Source: an uncultured beta proteobacterium
GTDB taxonomy: Bacteria > Pseudomonadota > Gammaproteobacteria > Burkholderiales > SG8-41
DNA length: 64,000 nt
Assembly: GCA_903889565.1 (NCBI GenBank)
Contig: CAISYC010000056.1
Location: forward strand, 1-64,000
Reading direction: 5' to 3'
Below are positions 53,694 through 63,315 of the stretch, piece by piece; position 1 is the first letter of the stretch, and each line of letters begins with the position of its first letter. The translations under genes and the position numbers were made by a program. The notes under the pieces are model-generated. The model had not been told where the DNA came from. It saw only the letters and a program-made list of their open reading frames with translations, and ran no database searches.

Positions 53694-55379
53694 ATGTCCC
53701 GCAGTTTTGATTACATCGTGGTCGGCGCCGGCGTCGCCGGTTGCGTGACCGCCAGCCGTTTGTCTGAACGCAGTGCCAATTCGGTGTTGCTGCTCGAAGC
53801 CGGACGCGATTTCGCGCCGGGCGCAGAGCCCGCCGATGTGCGCGACAACTATCCGTCGTCGTATTACAACAAAGCTTATGTGTGGCCGGGTCTCAAGGCG
53901 CATTGGCTGACCGCAAAGGATTCGGCGCCGACCGGATTTCCGCAGGGCCGCGTGATGGGCGGCGGCGGCTCGGTGATGGGCATGGTGGCGCTGCGCGGCA
54001 CGCCCGCTGATTACGCGGAATGGTCGGCACTGGGTGCAGCCGGCTGGGATTGGGACGGCGTGCTGCCGTTCTACCGCAAGATGGAGACCGACTGGGATTT
54101 CAGGAATGAATTGCACGGCGATGCCGGGCCGATTCCGTTGCGGCGTCTGCCGCGCGAGCAGTGGCCGCCGCTGACGCGCGCGCTTGCCGAATACGCGGAA
54201 GCGCGCGGCGTGCCCTATGTCGCCGACATGAACAGTGACTTTCGCGACGGCTATTGCTCGGTGCCGATGACCAACACGCCCGAACAACGCGTGTCGAGTG
54301 CGATGGCTTATCTGACGCCGGAGGTGCGCCGGCGGACCAACCTGACCATCACCTCGTCGGCGCTCGTGCGCAAAATCAATTTCGACGGTCGCCGCGTTAG
54401 CGGTGTTACCGCCTTCGTCGATGGCGCCGAACAGACTTTCAATGCGCGCGAAGTGATCGTCTGCGGCGGCGGCATTTTTTCGCCGACGCTGCTGCTGCGC
54501 AACGGCATCGGGCCGGCTGATCAATTGCGCGCGCTGGGCATCGACGTCGTCGCCGATCTGCCGGGCGTGGGCGCGAATCTGCAGAACCACGCGATCCTGT
54601 TCATCGGCTTTCATTTGAAACGCGAAGCGCGCCAGTCGCGCGCATTGAATACGCATGTGACCACCGCGTTTCGCTATTCGTCAGGGGTGGCCGGTTGCGC
54701 GCCGGCCGATCTCTACATCAACGTGCAGAGCAAAACGTCTTGGAACGCGCTCGGTCAGCAAATCGGCAATCTCGCGCCCTGTCTGCTGCGGCCGCTGTCG
54801 CGCGGGCGTGTGACGCTGACTTCGCCGGATCCGGCGGCGCAGCCGCTGATCGAATTCAATTTTCTCGGCGATCTGCGCGATCTCGAGCGTTTGACCATGG
54901 CCTATGCGCGTACCATCGACATCATCACCACGGAAAAAATCCGCGCGCTGATGGGCGTGCCGTTCCCGGTGCGTTTTTCCGACAAGCTGCGCCAGTTGAA
55001 CGAACTCAATGCGCACAATGCGCGCAAATCGGCAATGATCGCGACGCTGCTCAACGTGGTGCCGGGGCTCAGCGATTACGCGCTGGGCAAACTCACCGGC
55101 CGCCGCGTCGATCTCGGCGCGCTGGCGGCCGAGCGCGAGCGCCTGCAGCAGCATGTGCGTGACAACATCGCCGGCATGTTTCACCCGGCCGGTTCCTGCC
55201 GCATGGGGCAGGCAGGCGATCGTAACGCGGTGGTCGATGCGGCCGGCCGCGTGCACGGCATCGGCGGGCTGCGCGTGGTCGATGCCTCGGTGATGCCGAC
55301 GCTGACCGCGGGCAACACCAACGTGCCGGTGATCATGGTGGCGGAAAAAATGGCGGCCGCGATCCTGTCGGGCGCCTGA
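53694..55379 (+). CDS. GMC-family FAD oxidoreductase (choline dehydrogenase-like)
   Basis: This 561-residue flavoprotein has the FAD motif VVGAGVAGCVTASRL, the GMC signature region GRVMGGGGSVMGMVALRG (usually GGSSxINGMxxxRG, here altered) and CGGGIFSPTLLLRNGIG. The C-terminus has MFHPAGSCRMG with the active-site His, and TLTAGNTNVPVIMVAEKMA with the paired Asn. It oxidises an alcohol with FAD. ATG 53694 follows CCGGAG by 9 bases; GTG 53688 is possible but too close. The ChaA-like gene begins 17 bases later. Confidence 0.89.
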   Translation: MSRSFDYIVVGAGVAGCVTASRLSERSANSVLLLEAGRDFAPGAEPADVRDNYPSSYYNKAYVWPGLKAHWLTAKDSAPTGFPQGRVMGGGGSVMGMVALRGTPADYAEWSALGAAGWDWDGVLPFYRKMETDWDFRNELHGDAGPIPLRRLPREQWPPLTRALAEYAEARGVPYVADMNSDFRDGYCSVPMTNTPEQRVSSAMAYLTPEVRRRTNLTITSSALVRKINFDGRRVSGVTAFVDGAEQTFNAREVIVCGGGIFSPTLLLRNGIGPADQLRALGIDVVADLPGVGANLQNHAILFIGFHLKREARQSRALNTHVTTAFRYSSGVAGCAPADLYINVQSKTSWNALGQQIGNLAPCLLRPLSRGRVTLTSPDPAAQPLIEFNFLGDLRDLERLTMAYARTIDIITTEKIRALMGVPFPVRFSDKLRQLNELNAHNARKSAMIATLLNVVPGLSDYALGKLTGRRVDLGALAAERERLQQHVRDNIAGMFHPAGSCRMGQAGDRNAVVDAAGRVHGIGGLRVVDASVMPTLTAGNTNVPVIMVAEKMAAAILSGA

Positions 55380-55396
55380 TCGGGTATCGTAACGAC

Positions 55397-56491
55397 ATGA
55401 GCGATTCGCGCAGCCTGTGGTTGGGTCTTCCATGGTGGAGTTGGCTGTTGCCGCTCGTCGCCGGCGCGACATTGGCGGCCGCGTGGGGCGCGACGCCGGG
55501 CACCGCCGTGTTGGCGTGGGTGGCGGCGGTATTGATCGCGGCGGTGCTGGTGGCGGTGCATCATGCCGAGGTGGTGGCGCACCGCGTCGGCGAGCCGCTG
55601 GGCACGCTGGTGCTCGCGCTGGCGGTCACCATCATCGAAGTCGCCCTGATCCTGTCGATGATGCTGTCGGGCGGCGAGGATGTCGGCGTGCTCGCGCGCG
55701 ATACCGTGTATGCGGCCGTGATGATCGTCTGCAACGGCGTGGTCGGGCTGTGCCTGCTGGTCGGCGGCATCCGCCATCGCGTGCTGACTTTTCGCATCGA
55801 CGGCACCGGCCCCGCGTTGTCGGTGCTGACGGCGCTCGCCACGCTGACGCTGGTGCTGCCGGCGTTTACGACATCCACGCCCGGCCCGACCTTCTCGACG
55901 TCGCAACTGGTGTTCGCCGGCGTTGCGTCGCTGGTGCTCTACGGTGTGTTCGTGTTTGTGCAGACGGTGCGTCATCGCGAATATTTTCTGCCGCCCGAGG
56001 GCATGGAAGAAGAAACGCAGGCATCGCCGCCGCCGGCAATCACCGCAATCGCAAGCGCGCTGTTGCTGCTGGTGAGCCTGGTTACTGTTGTCGGTCTTGC
56101 CAAACTGTTATCGCCATCGATACGCGCCGGCGTCGAGAGCGCCGGCGCGCCGCTGGCGGTGGTCGGCATCGCGATTGCGCTCCTCGTGTTGCTGCCCGAA
56201 ACATTTGCCGCAGTGCGCGCGGCCGCGCGCAACCGCATGCAGACCAGCCTCAATCTGGCATTGGGTTCGGTGCTGGCCACCATCGGGCTGACAATTCCCG
56301 CGGTGGCGGCGGTCGCGATCCGCATCAATCTGCCGCTGGAGCTCGGTCTGCCGCCGAAGGAGATCGTGCTGCTGGCGCTGACCCTGCTGGTGAGCGCAAT
56401 CACGCTCGCCAGCGGCCGCGCCACCATCATGCAGGGCGCGGTTCATCTGGTGATTTTTGCTGCCTTCCTGTTTCTCGCCGTCGTGCCCTGA
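55397..56491 (+). CDS. Ca2+/H+ antiporter family protein (ChaA-like)
   Basis: This 364-residue inner-membrane protein has about eleven helices and the two inverted alpha-repeats of the CaCA family: GEPLGTLVLALAVTIIEVALI in the first and RMQTSLNLALGSVLATIGLTIP in the second, each with the acidic or polar residues that line the cation path. ChaA exchanges Na+/Ca2+/K+ for protons. It lies 17 bases after the GMC gene and probably shares its transcript without shared function. Confidence 0.89.
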   Translation: MSDSRSLWLGLPWWSWLLPLVAGATLAAAWGATPGTAVLAWVAAVLIAAVLVAVHHAEVVAHRVGEPLGTLVLALAVTIIEVALILSMMLSGGEDVGVLARDTVYAAVMIVCNGVVGLCLLVGGIRHRVLTFRIDGTGPALSVLTALATLTLVLPAFTTSTPGPTFSTSQLVFAGVASLVLYGVFVFVQTVRHREYFLPPEGMEEETQASPPPAITAIASALLLLVSLVTVVGLAKLLSPSIRAGVESAGAPLAVVGIAIALLVLLPETFAAVRAAARNRMQTSLNLALGSVLATIGLTIPAVAAVAIRINLPLELGLPPKEIVLLALTLLVSAITLASGRATIMQGAVHLVIFAAFLFLAVVP

Positions 56492-56643
56492 GCGGCCTGC
56501 GGCGTTTCTTGTCCGCGCGCAATTTATCAGGGCCGGGCGGGTGAACGTTGCGTCATGCCGGTGGCTTGGTTATGCTGGCGATCAACAAAAACAAGCCGCA
56601 CGCGCGGGGCGAGCGGCGACTCGAAAACCACGGAGGGTTCAAC

Positions 56644-57699
56644 ATGACAAGCAATGCGCGCAAGCGCTTTTCCGCCATGCGCAATCTCGCGCTGGCTATC
56701 ACCTGCGGCGGCGTGCTCGCCGGCTGCCAGTCGATGGGCGGCGGCGTCGCACTCGATCCGGACAATACCTCGTACAAACGCATGGTCACGCAGGGCGAGG
56801 CGACCAAAATCATCGTGCCGAATATTTACGATGGTTGCCAGCAGTACGACCCGAAAATGAATATCCGCAAGAGCGCGGTCGGTCAGATCACGGCCACCGA
56901 TGGCACCGTGATCACCGTGCCGGCGGAGACCGCGGCGCAAAAGGGGCTGGGGCCAAAGAGCTTCGACCTCTATAACGAGTGCAACAAGATTCGCCCGGAA
57001 AACACGGCGGCGACTTCGGCGGCCAACGTGCCGGTGGTCGAGATCGATGCCGACGGCGAGGTCATCACCGGTTACATTGTCGCCGACAACTATTATGAGA
57101 TGTGGGTCAACGGCAAACTGGTGTCGGTGGACAACACGCCGTATACGCCGTTCAACTCGTCTATCGTCAAGTTCAAGGTCAAGCGGCCGTATACGATGGC
57201 GTTCCTGCTGGTTGACTGGGAGGAGCATCTCGGCGTCGGCATGGAGCAGTTCCCGGTGCCGGTGACGCCCGCCACCTCGCAATATTATCCGGGCGACGGC
57301 GGCCTGATCGCGCGTTTCTCCGACGGCACCATGACCGACGCGACGTGGAAGGCGCAGACTTTTTACATCGCACCGCTGATGGATCCGAAGGAAGTGGTCG
57401 AGCGCGGCAATATTCACGACACGCCCAACCTCGGCGGCCGCACGCATCCGTTCGCGCGCAAACCGAATTGCGAAGCGAAGTGCTTTGCCGTGCATTACCC
57501 GATACCGGAGAACTGGCAGTCGCCGCGTTTCAACGACACGAACTGGCCGCGCGCCTGGGAATTCACCGATCAGGAAATTGGCGTGACCGCGCTGCCGGCC
57601 TACACGCGCTATCCGGAACTGTTCGACGGCGCGCGCTGGATCTGGTCGCAGAATCTGGTGCTGGATAACGTGGTGATTGCGCGCAAGACGGTGCGCTAA
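56644..57699 (+). CDS. Outer-membrane lipoprotein, unknown function
   Basis: This 351-residue protein has a lipobox (GGVLAGC near residues 22-28), so it is lipid-anchored. The mature part has VAQ-free beta-rich segments and ends with a galactose-binding-like stretch (NWQSPRFNDTNWPRAWEF, then ARWIWSQNLVLDNVVIARK), resembling domains that bind carbohydrate or cell-wall parts. An Asn/Asp-rich middle with several Cys is present. GGAGGG precedes ATG 56644. I cannot assign a function. Confidence 0.76.
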   Translation: MTSNARKRFSAMRNLALAITCGGVLAGCQSMGGGVALDPDNTSYKRMVTQGEATKIIVPNIYDGCQQYDPKMNIRKSAVGQITATDGTVITVPAETAAQKGLGPKSFDLYNECNKIRPENTAATSAANVPVVEIDADGEVITGYIVADNYYEMWVNGKLVSVDNTPYTPFNSSIVKFKVKRPYTMAFLLVDWEEHLGVGMEQFPVPVTPATSQYYPGDGGLIARFSDGTMTDATWKAQTFYIAPLMDPKEVVERGNIHDTPNLGGRTHPFARKPNCEAKCFAVHYPIPENWQSPRFNDTNWPRAWEFTDQEIGVTALPAYTRYPELFDGARWIWSQNLVLDNVVIARKTVR

Positions 57700-57723
57700 C
57701 ATTCATGCGGCCGGCGCACGCTG

Positions 57724-57767
57724 GCGATAAAAAAGGCGACGCTTTACTGCGCCGCCTTTTTTATCGC
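57724..57767. terminator. Bidirectional intrinsic terminator
   Basis: Perfect 15-base arms (GCGATAAAAAAGGCG and CGCCTTTTTTATCGC) surround a 14-base loop. The T-run is inside the arm on both strands. It sits between the lipoprotein gene and the convergent PanE-like gene. Confidence 0.9.
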
Positions 57768-57777
57768 CGCGCTTCAG

Positions 57778-58755
57778 TCATTTAACGCGAAACGACCGAT
57801 CGAGCCCCCGCAACAGCGGCAGCACGACGTCGATGGCGGGCGTGGCGACGCCGAGTTCGCGCGCGAAGGCCTGCGTCTGCCCCAGCAGCGCTTCGCATTC
57901 CATCGCGCGGCCGGCGAGCGCGTCCTGCATCATCGAGGTGCGCTGGCCGGGGCGGCCGCGGCGCGCGGCGGCTTCGCAATCGGTGTCGGCGCGCAGATCC
58001 CAGCCCTGCGCGGCGGCCACCGCAAGCGTTTCCTTCATGATGTTGACCGAGAGGGTGACGAGGCCTTCGTCGGCGCCGACCTGCGCGAGATCGTTGCGTG
58101 TCATCGCGGTGACCGTATTGCCCGAAGCATTAAGGCAGAGCTTCTGCCAGATGTCTTTGCGCAAATCGTTCGAGACGCGCGCATCGACGCCGCCGCGCTT
58201 GAACATGTCGATGACGGCCTGCAGGCGCGGCGTGGTTGTATTGTCGGGTTCGCCGATCATCAGATGATTGCCGCCGTTGTGCACGATCACGCCCGGTTCG
58301 ACCATGTCGTTGGGCGAGAGCACCACGCAGCCCAGCGTGCGCCCGGCCTTGACCTCGCGCCACAGGGCGCCATCGGGATCGAGCAGCGGCAGCGTGCCGG
58401 ATTTGCCCTTGAGACCGTGCTGGAACCACCAGGGAATGCCGTTGAGCAGAAACACCGCGACGCCGTTCGGCGCGAGCAGTTTGCCGATCGCAGGCGCCGC
58501 GGCCGACAGCGCATGCGCCTTTACCGTGACCAGCACCACATCTTGCGGCGGCAGCGTTGCCGGGTCGTCGGTGGCGGTCTCCGGATTGACGTGTATTTCC
58601 TCCTTGCCGTTCGAGCGCAGTGTAAGGCCGCGCTCGCGAATCGCCTTCAGCATGGCGCCGCGAGCGACGATCGAAATATCATCGGCCCCCGCGTTGATCA
58701 AACGCGTTGCGATATGGCCGCCGACGGCGCCGGCGCCGAATATGCAAACTTTCAT
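57778..58755 (-). CDS. Ketopantoate reductase-family protein (2-dehydropantoate 2-reductase-like)
   Basis: This 325-residue protein has the NADP motif IFGAGAVGGHIATRL, the mid-protein VTVKAHAL and the C-terminal helical domain with KLCLNASGNTVTAMTRNDL, which holds the substrate Lys/Asn region. The GRPGQRTSMMQDALAGR block is the family's active-site Ser region. PanE makes pantoate for CoA; many panE paralogues in Burkholderiales are catabolic, and the Bug neighbourhood suggests the same here. Low confidence in the exact reaction. Confidence 0.85.
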   Translation of the reverse strand: MKVCIFGAGAVGGHIATRLINAGADDISIVARGAMLKAIRERGLTLRSNGKEEIHVNPETATDDPATLPPQDVVLVTVKAHALSAAAPAIGKLLAPNGVAVFLLNGIPWWFQHGLKGKSGTLPLLDPDGALWREVKAGRTLGCVVLSPNDMVEPGVIVHNGGNHLMIGEPDNTTTPRLQAVIDMFKRGGVDARVSNDLRKDIWQKLCLNASGNTVTAMTRNDLAQVGADEGLVTLSVNIMKETLAVAAAQGWDLRADTDCEAAARRGRPGQRTSMMQDALAGRAMECEALLGQTQAFARELGVATPAIDVVLPLLRGLDRSFRVK

Positions 58756-58982
58756 CGAATCTCCCGTTGGTTCGCGCCGCGCGGCGTGCGCGCTGCTGCT
58801 TTAAGGGCGTCATGATAACGGTTTTCGTCGAGCGCAAAAAATTTCCGTTTGCCACGGCAACGAAAATCGAACCGTTGCGCGACACCGGCTTGATCAGGCC
58901 TGCGCGGCACCCCTATACTGCGGCCTCCCGCATTTTCAGCTGTTGACGCAGGCGCCGCCGCACTGCATTACCGAGAGATTCC

Positions 58983-59936
58983 ATGCGTATCGTTTTTGTC
59001 GTGCTGTCGCTGGTGAGCACCCTTGTTGCCGCGCAGGAATGGCCGGCGCGGCCGGTGCGCATCATCGTCGGTTTCGGCGCCGGCGGTCCCGATACGACGG
59101 CGCGCCTCGTTGCGCAGCAACTCACCGTACAGACCGGGCAGTCGTTCATCGTCGATAACCGGCCGGGTGCCAACGGCATGATCGGCGCCGATCTGGTGGC
59201 TAAGGCGGCGCCCGACGGCTATACGCTGCTGGTGACTTCCGCTTCGTTTGTGGTCAATCCGGCCATCTATAAAAAGCTGCCGTACGATTCGATCCGGGAT
59301 TTCGCGCCGGTGTCGCATTTGTGTTCGTCCGACGGCCATATTCTCGTCGTCAATCCGTCAGTGCCGGCGCAGAACGTGAAGGAATTCATCGCGCTGGCGA
59401 AAAAGCCGGAAAACAAGATTGCCTACGGCTCGCCCGGCATCGGCAACACCATCCATCTGACCATGGCCTTGTTCAACGCCAAGGCCGGGACCAGCATGGT
59501 ACACGTGCCGTACAAGGGTTCGGGGGCGGCCATGACGGCGCTGATGTCGGGTGAAATACAGGTCATGTTTGTGACGCCGACGCTGGGCCTGCCGTTGATC
59601 AAATCGGGCAAGCTGCGCGCGCTCGGTTACGACGCGCCGGCGCGCGCGGCCTTTCTGCCGGAGGTGCCGACACTCGCCGAAGCCGGCGGCCCGCTGACGC
59701 AGATCGATGCGAGCTGGCACGGCCTGTTCGCGCCGGCGAAGACGCCGCGCAGCGTGCTGGCGAAACTCGAGGCCGAAATCAAAAAAGCGTTCGCCCTGCC
59801 CGAATTGCGCGAACGTTTCACCAAACTGGGTTTGAATCCGGACGGTGGTTCAGCGGCCGAGTTCACGCCCTTCGTCGCCAACGCGATCAAGCGCATGGGC
59901 GAAGCGGCGCGCATCGCCGGCGTCGAACCTGAATAA
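58983..59936 (+). CDS. Bug-family solute-binding protein paired with a cupin
   Basis: This 317-residue protein has a very short signal peptide ending near TLVAAQ. The first block is [19 protein letters not shown] (GFG where others have PFPP), then [28 protein letters not shown] and [19 protein letters not shown], with the DLxGG pocket altered to ALMSG. A cupin gene follows after 20 bases. It is divergent from the PanE-like gene by about 230 bases. Confidence 0.9.
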   Translation: MRIVFVVLSLVSTLVAAQEWPARPVRIIVGFGAGGPDTTARLVAQQLTVQTGQSFIVDNRPGANGMIGADLVAKAAPDGYTLLVTSASFVVNPAIYKKLPYDSIRDFAPVSHLCSSDGHILVVNPSVPAQNVKEFIALAKKPENKIAYGSPGIGNTIHLTMALFNAKAGTSMVHVPYKGSGAAMTALMSGEIQVMFVTPTLGLPLIKSGKLRALGYDAPARAAFLPEVPTLAEAGGPLTQIDASWHGLFAPAKTPRSVLAKLEAEIKKAFALPELRERFTKLGLNPDGGSAAEFTPFVANAIKRMGEAARIAGVEPE

Positions 59937-59956
59937 TTTTTTACAGCGAGGAAAGC

Positions 59957-60550
59957 ATGAGTGGATTTATCCGCCGCGTGGTCGTCGGTCACGACCCGCA
60001 GGGCAAGGCCGTGGTGTTGTCCGACGGCATCGCGCCGCACCTGAAAACCAATCCGCTGCGCCCCGGCCACCGTTCCACCGACATCTGGAAAACCAGTTCA
60101 ACGCCGGTGATCATCAAGGCTGCCGAGGACGATCCGACCGTGCAGGGCCCGCGCACCATTCATCCGCCCAAGGGCGGCACGGTATTGCGCATCGCCGAAT
60201 TGCAGCCGGAGTCGGAGGAGATCCGCAATCTGTCGCCGGAAAAAGCGCGCGAAGTGTTCGCTGCCGCCGGCAATGCCAACGCGGCGCAATTCGGCAAGGG
60301 CGGCCGTCATCCGATGATGCATCGCACCGAGTCGCTCGATTACGCGGTGGTACTCGAAGGCGAGATCACGCTGGTGCTCGACGATGAAGATGTTTTGCTC
60401 AAGGCGGGTGACGTCGTTATCCAGCGCGGCAACAGCCATGCGTGGAGCAACCGTTCGGACAAGGTCTGTCGCATGCTCTACGTGCTAATCGACGGGAAAT
60501 TCGACGAACAACTCGAAGGCTGGTTCGGCAAGGATGGCGACGGGCACTAA
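59957..60550 (+). CDS. Cupin-domain protein
   Basis: This 197-residue cytoplasmic protein carries one cupin barrel in its second half: RHPMMHRTESLDYAVVLEGE with metal-ligand His residues, LKAGDVVIQRGNSHAW with the second motif's His, then VCRMLYVLIDG. The N-terminal ~100 residues are unlike a second cupin. Cupins of this kind act as dioxygenases, isomerases or sensors. The tight spacing to the Bug gene suggests a shared pathway. Confidence 0.84.
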   Translation: MSGFIRRVVVGHDPQGKAVVLSDGIAPHLKTNPLRPGHRSTDIWKTSSTPVIIKAAEDDPTVQGPRTIHPPKGGTVLRIAELQPESEEIRNLSPEKAREVFAAAGNANAAQFGKGGRHPMMHRTESLDYAVVLEGEITLVLDDEDVLLKAGDVVIQRGNSHAWSNRSDKVCRMLYVLIDGKFDEQLEGWFGKDGDGH

Positions 60551-60567
60551 GGCCTCACCGCTTTTCT

Positions 60568-61179
60568 TCAGGCCGCGATCTGTTGCGCGGCGCTGACTTC
60601 CAGAGCGAGCGCGATGCCGCGCGTGATCGTGTTGAGGGTCATGCCGGCCTGCGGCCGCGCGACCGCATCGAAGGCATGCGGCACGTGCAGAAAGCCGCCG
60701 CGCCAGCGGTGGCCTGCGGTCGCGGCGAGCCGCATCAGCGTATAGAACACCTGATTGCAGACAAAGGTGCCGGCGTCGCTGGAGATTTCGGCCGGCAGAC
60801 CCGCCGCCCGCAGGGCGTCGGCGATTTCGACCACCGGCAGCGTCGAGAAGTAAGCGGCCGGCCCTCCGGGCACCACCGCGGTTTCGCGCGGGCAGGCGCC
60901 GTCGTTGTCGGCGCCGCGCGCGTTGCACAGATTGATCGCCACGCGTTCGATGCTCAGCGCGTCGCGGCCGCCGGCTTCACCGACACAGAGCACGACATCG
61001 GGTTTGCAGTCGGCGATCGCATTGCTGAGTGCGGCGGGCGCGCGCGCAAACGAAGTCGGCAGTTCGATTGTGGTGATGGCGAGTTCGCCTATGCGCGCCG
61101 GCAGCCGGCGGACGGCGGCGATCGAGGCGTTGACCGCCGCGCCGTCGAAAGCGTCGAAGCCGGTGACGAGGGCGCGCAT
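60568..61179 (-). CDS. Pyroglutamyl-peptidase-like (peptidase C15) protein
   Basis: This 203-residue protein has the C15 catalytic positions: Glu in GEAGGRDALSIERVAIN, Cys in SSDAGTFVCNQVFY and His in GGFLHVPHA. ATG 61179 overlaps the upstream stop by one base (TGATG), which fixes the start. Classical enzymes remove N-terminal pyroglutamate, a five-membered lactam. In an operon with a NicC-like hydroxylase and two Bug proteins it may open another cyclic amide. Confidence 0.82.
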   Translation of the reverse strand: MRALVTGFDAFDGAAVNASIAAVRRLPARIGELAITTIELPTSFARAPAALSNAIADCKPDVVLCVGEAGGRDALSIERVAINLCNARGADNDGACPRETAVVPGGPAAYFSTLPVVEIADALRAAGLPAEISSDAGTFVCNQVFYTLMRLAATAGHRWRGGFLHVPHAFDAVARPQAGMTLNTITRGIALALEVSAAQQIAA

Positions 61180-62339
61180 CAGTGCTGCGCCTCGATCAGC
61201 GGCGTGGTCCACGCGTCGTAGCCGTAAACCCAGGCCGGATCGGTGGCGTTGCGCATCCAGTTGTTGGCGCGCGAGTTGCCCTGAATTTCGGTCGCGCGCG
61301 GTTTGCGCGTCGCTTCGTAGCGGCGCAAGGCCGCCTCCGCGCCGCCGCGGCCGACGTCGTGCAGGCAGCGGCTGAGAATCGCCGCGTCTTCGAGCGCGGA
61401 GGCCGCGCCCTGCGCCATGTACGGCGTCATCGGATGGCAGGCGTCGCCGAGCAGTGCAACGTTACCCTCCACCCAGCGCGGCAGCGGATCGCGTTCGAGC
61501 AGCGCCCACTTGTGCACCTCGGGGCAGGCGCGCAGCACCGCCTGCACTTCCGGATGAAAGCCGGCGTATGCCTCGCGCAGCGTCTTGAGTTCGCCGCGCG
61601 CCGACCACGATTCCGGCGTCATCCAGCCGGCATCCTCGGGTTGACTGGTGACGAAATAAACTTCGTCGTGATTGGCGGTGACGTAGTAGACGACCATGTG
61701 GCGGTCCGGCCCCCACCATTTGGTGCGCACCGGGGTGATGCGTTCGCTGCCCATCAGCGACGCCGGAAACGTCGTGCGATAGGCGACGCGGCCGGTGAAA
61801 CGCGGCTGTTCGGGGCCGAGCATGTTTTCGCGCACCAGCGAATGCACGCCGTCGGCACCGATGATCACGTCGGCGGTGACGCATTCGCCATCGTCGAAGG
61901 CGAGCATCGCGCCGGCGGACGATGATTCGACGCCGACGAGTTTGCGATTGAGTTCGGCAATCCCCGCCGGCAGCGCCGCAAGTATGGCGGCATGCAGGTC
62001 GGCGCGGTGCATGAACAGGTAGGGCGCGCCGAAACGCGCTTCGATTTCATCGCCGATGGTCAATTCGTTGGTGATATTGCCGCTGTCCCATTCGCGGCTG
62101 ATGCCGGCCGGCGCCCGGAAGGCGATGCGGCGCAATGCCCGTTCTGCGCCGATGCGACGCAGCACCTTCATCGCATTGGGCGTCATCTGGATGCCGGCGC
62201 CGACGCGCGCGAAACGCGAAGCCTGTTCGAACACGCGCACGCGGTGGCCGTCCTGCGCGAGCAGCACCGCGGCGGCAAGTCCGCCGATGCCGCCGCCGAC
62301 GATGGCAACGCTGAGAGAAGTGGTGGTCATGGCAGTCAT
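61179..62339 (-). CDS. FAD-dependent aromatic monooxygenase, NicC-like
   Basis: This 386-residue flavoprotein has GxGxxG in VAIVGGGIGGLAAAVLL, DG in DVIIGADGVHS and GDACHPMTPYMAQGAASALEDA near residue 295. From memory of Pseudomonas putida NicC (6-hydroxynicotinate 3-monooxygenase), the blocks KWWGPDRHMVVYY, EVYFVTSQPE and DPAWVYGYD are close to that enzyme. The reaction would be decarboxylative hydroxylation of an N-heteroaromatic or phenolic acid. Its ATG lies 1 base after the Bug gene stop. Related salicylate-type hydroxylases are the alternative. Confidence 0.83.
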   Translation of the reverse strand: MTAMTTTSLSVAIVGGGIGGLAAAVLLAQDGHRVRVFEQASRFARVGAGIQMTPNAMKVLRRIGAERALRRIAFRAPAGISREWDSGNITNELTIGDEIEARFGAPYLFMHRADLHAAILAALPAGIAELNRKLVGVESSSAGAMLAFDDGECVTADVIIGADGVHSLVRENMLGPEQPRFTGRVAYRTTFPASLMGSERITPVRTKWWGPDRHMVVYYVTANHDEVYFVTSQPEDAGWMTPESWSARGELKTLREAYAGFHPEVQAVLRACPEVHKWALLERDPLPRWVEGNVALLGDACHPMTPYMAQGAASALEDAAILSRCLHDVGRGGAEAALRRYEATRKPRATEIQGNSRANNWMRNATDPAWVYGYDAWTTPLIEAQH

Positions 62340-62340
62340 T

Positions 62341-63315
62341 CTATTCGACGGTGATTTTTGCCGCCTCGATGACGCGGCGCCATTTCGGGATTTCGCGGCG
62401 GATGTAGCCGGCGAAGGCCTCCGGTGTGCCTGGCGCGATGTCGAGGTTCGCCAGGCGCTCGCGAAAGGCCGCTTCGTTCAGCACGGCGCCGATTTCGCGA
62501 GACAGCGTGGCGACCTCGTTTCGCGGCGTGGCGGCCGGCGCGACAATACCGAACCAGATGGCGGCTTCGTAGCCGGGAACGCCCGCTTCATTCAGCGTCG
62601 GCAGAGCGGGCGCGTTGACCGAGCGTTTGAGACTGGTCACGCCGAGTCCGCGCACCTTGCCGTCGCGGATGTAATTGATGCCGCCGCCTTCGAACATCAG
62701 ATCGACGTGCCCGGCGATGACGTCGGTCATGGCCGGCGCCGAGCCGCGGTACGGGATGTGCACGAGTTCGACGCCGGTCATCGATTTGAACAACTCGGCA
62801 GCGAGATGGGTCGAGGTGCCGGGTCCGCCCGAGGCGTAGGTGAGCGGGCGCGCGCGCGATTTCGCCAAAGCGATCAGTTCCTTTACTGTCGTCGCGCCAA
62901 CGGCCGGATTCACCACCAGATACAGCGGTGTCGAAAAGCAGAAGGTGACGGCGGTGAAATCCGCAAGCGGATCGTAGGGCAGTTTTTTTTGCGCGCTGAC
63001 ATTGATCGCGAGACTGGTGACGCTGCCGAAAAAAAGCGTGTAGCCGTCGGGCGCGGCTTTGGCCGCCAGCTGAGCGCCGATGATCTGGCTGCCGCCCGGC
63101 CGGTTATCGACGATCACCGGCTGCGCAATGCGTTCGGCGAGCCGCGTGGCGAGCGCGCGCGGAAATACATCGCCGAGACCGCCGGGCGGATAAGGCACGA
63201 TGATGCGCAAGGGTCTGGCAGGAAAGGGCGCCTCGGCCGCTGCGATATTGATTGTTGCCGCCAACACGATGCCGCAGACCGTCGCGGCCTGTAAAAACGA
63301 ACGCACTGCCATCAT
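62341..63315 (-). CDS. Bug-family solute-binding protein in the NicC-like operon
   Basis: This 324-residue protein overlaps the upstream Bug gene's stop by 4 bases and is followed after one base by the monooxygenase gene. The signal peptide ends near NIAAAEA. It has IIVPYPPGGLGDVFPRALA (GD-F where others have AD-I), VDNRPGGSQIIGAQL, PDGYTLFFGS and VHIPYRGSAPAMTDVIAG. The operon context makes an aromatic or heteroaromatic acid its likely ligand, by inference. Confidence 0.89.
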   Translation of the reverse strand: MMAVRSFLQAATVCGIVLAATINIAAAEAPFPARPLRIIVPYPPGGLGDVFPRALATRLAERIAQPVIVDNRPGGSQIIGAQLAAKAAPDGYTLFFGSVTSLAINVSAQKKLPYDPLADFTAVTFCFSTPLYLVVNPAVGATTVKELIALAKSRARPLTYASGGPGTSTHLAAELFKSMTGVELVHIPYRGSAPAMTDVIAGHVDLMFEGGGINYIRDGKVRGLGVTSLKRSVNAPALPTLNEAGVPGYEAAIWFGIVAPAATPRNEVATLSREIGAVLNEAAFRERLANLDIAPGTPEAFAGYIRREIPKWRRVIEAAKITVE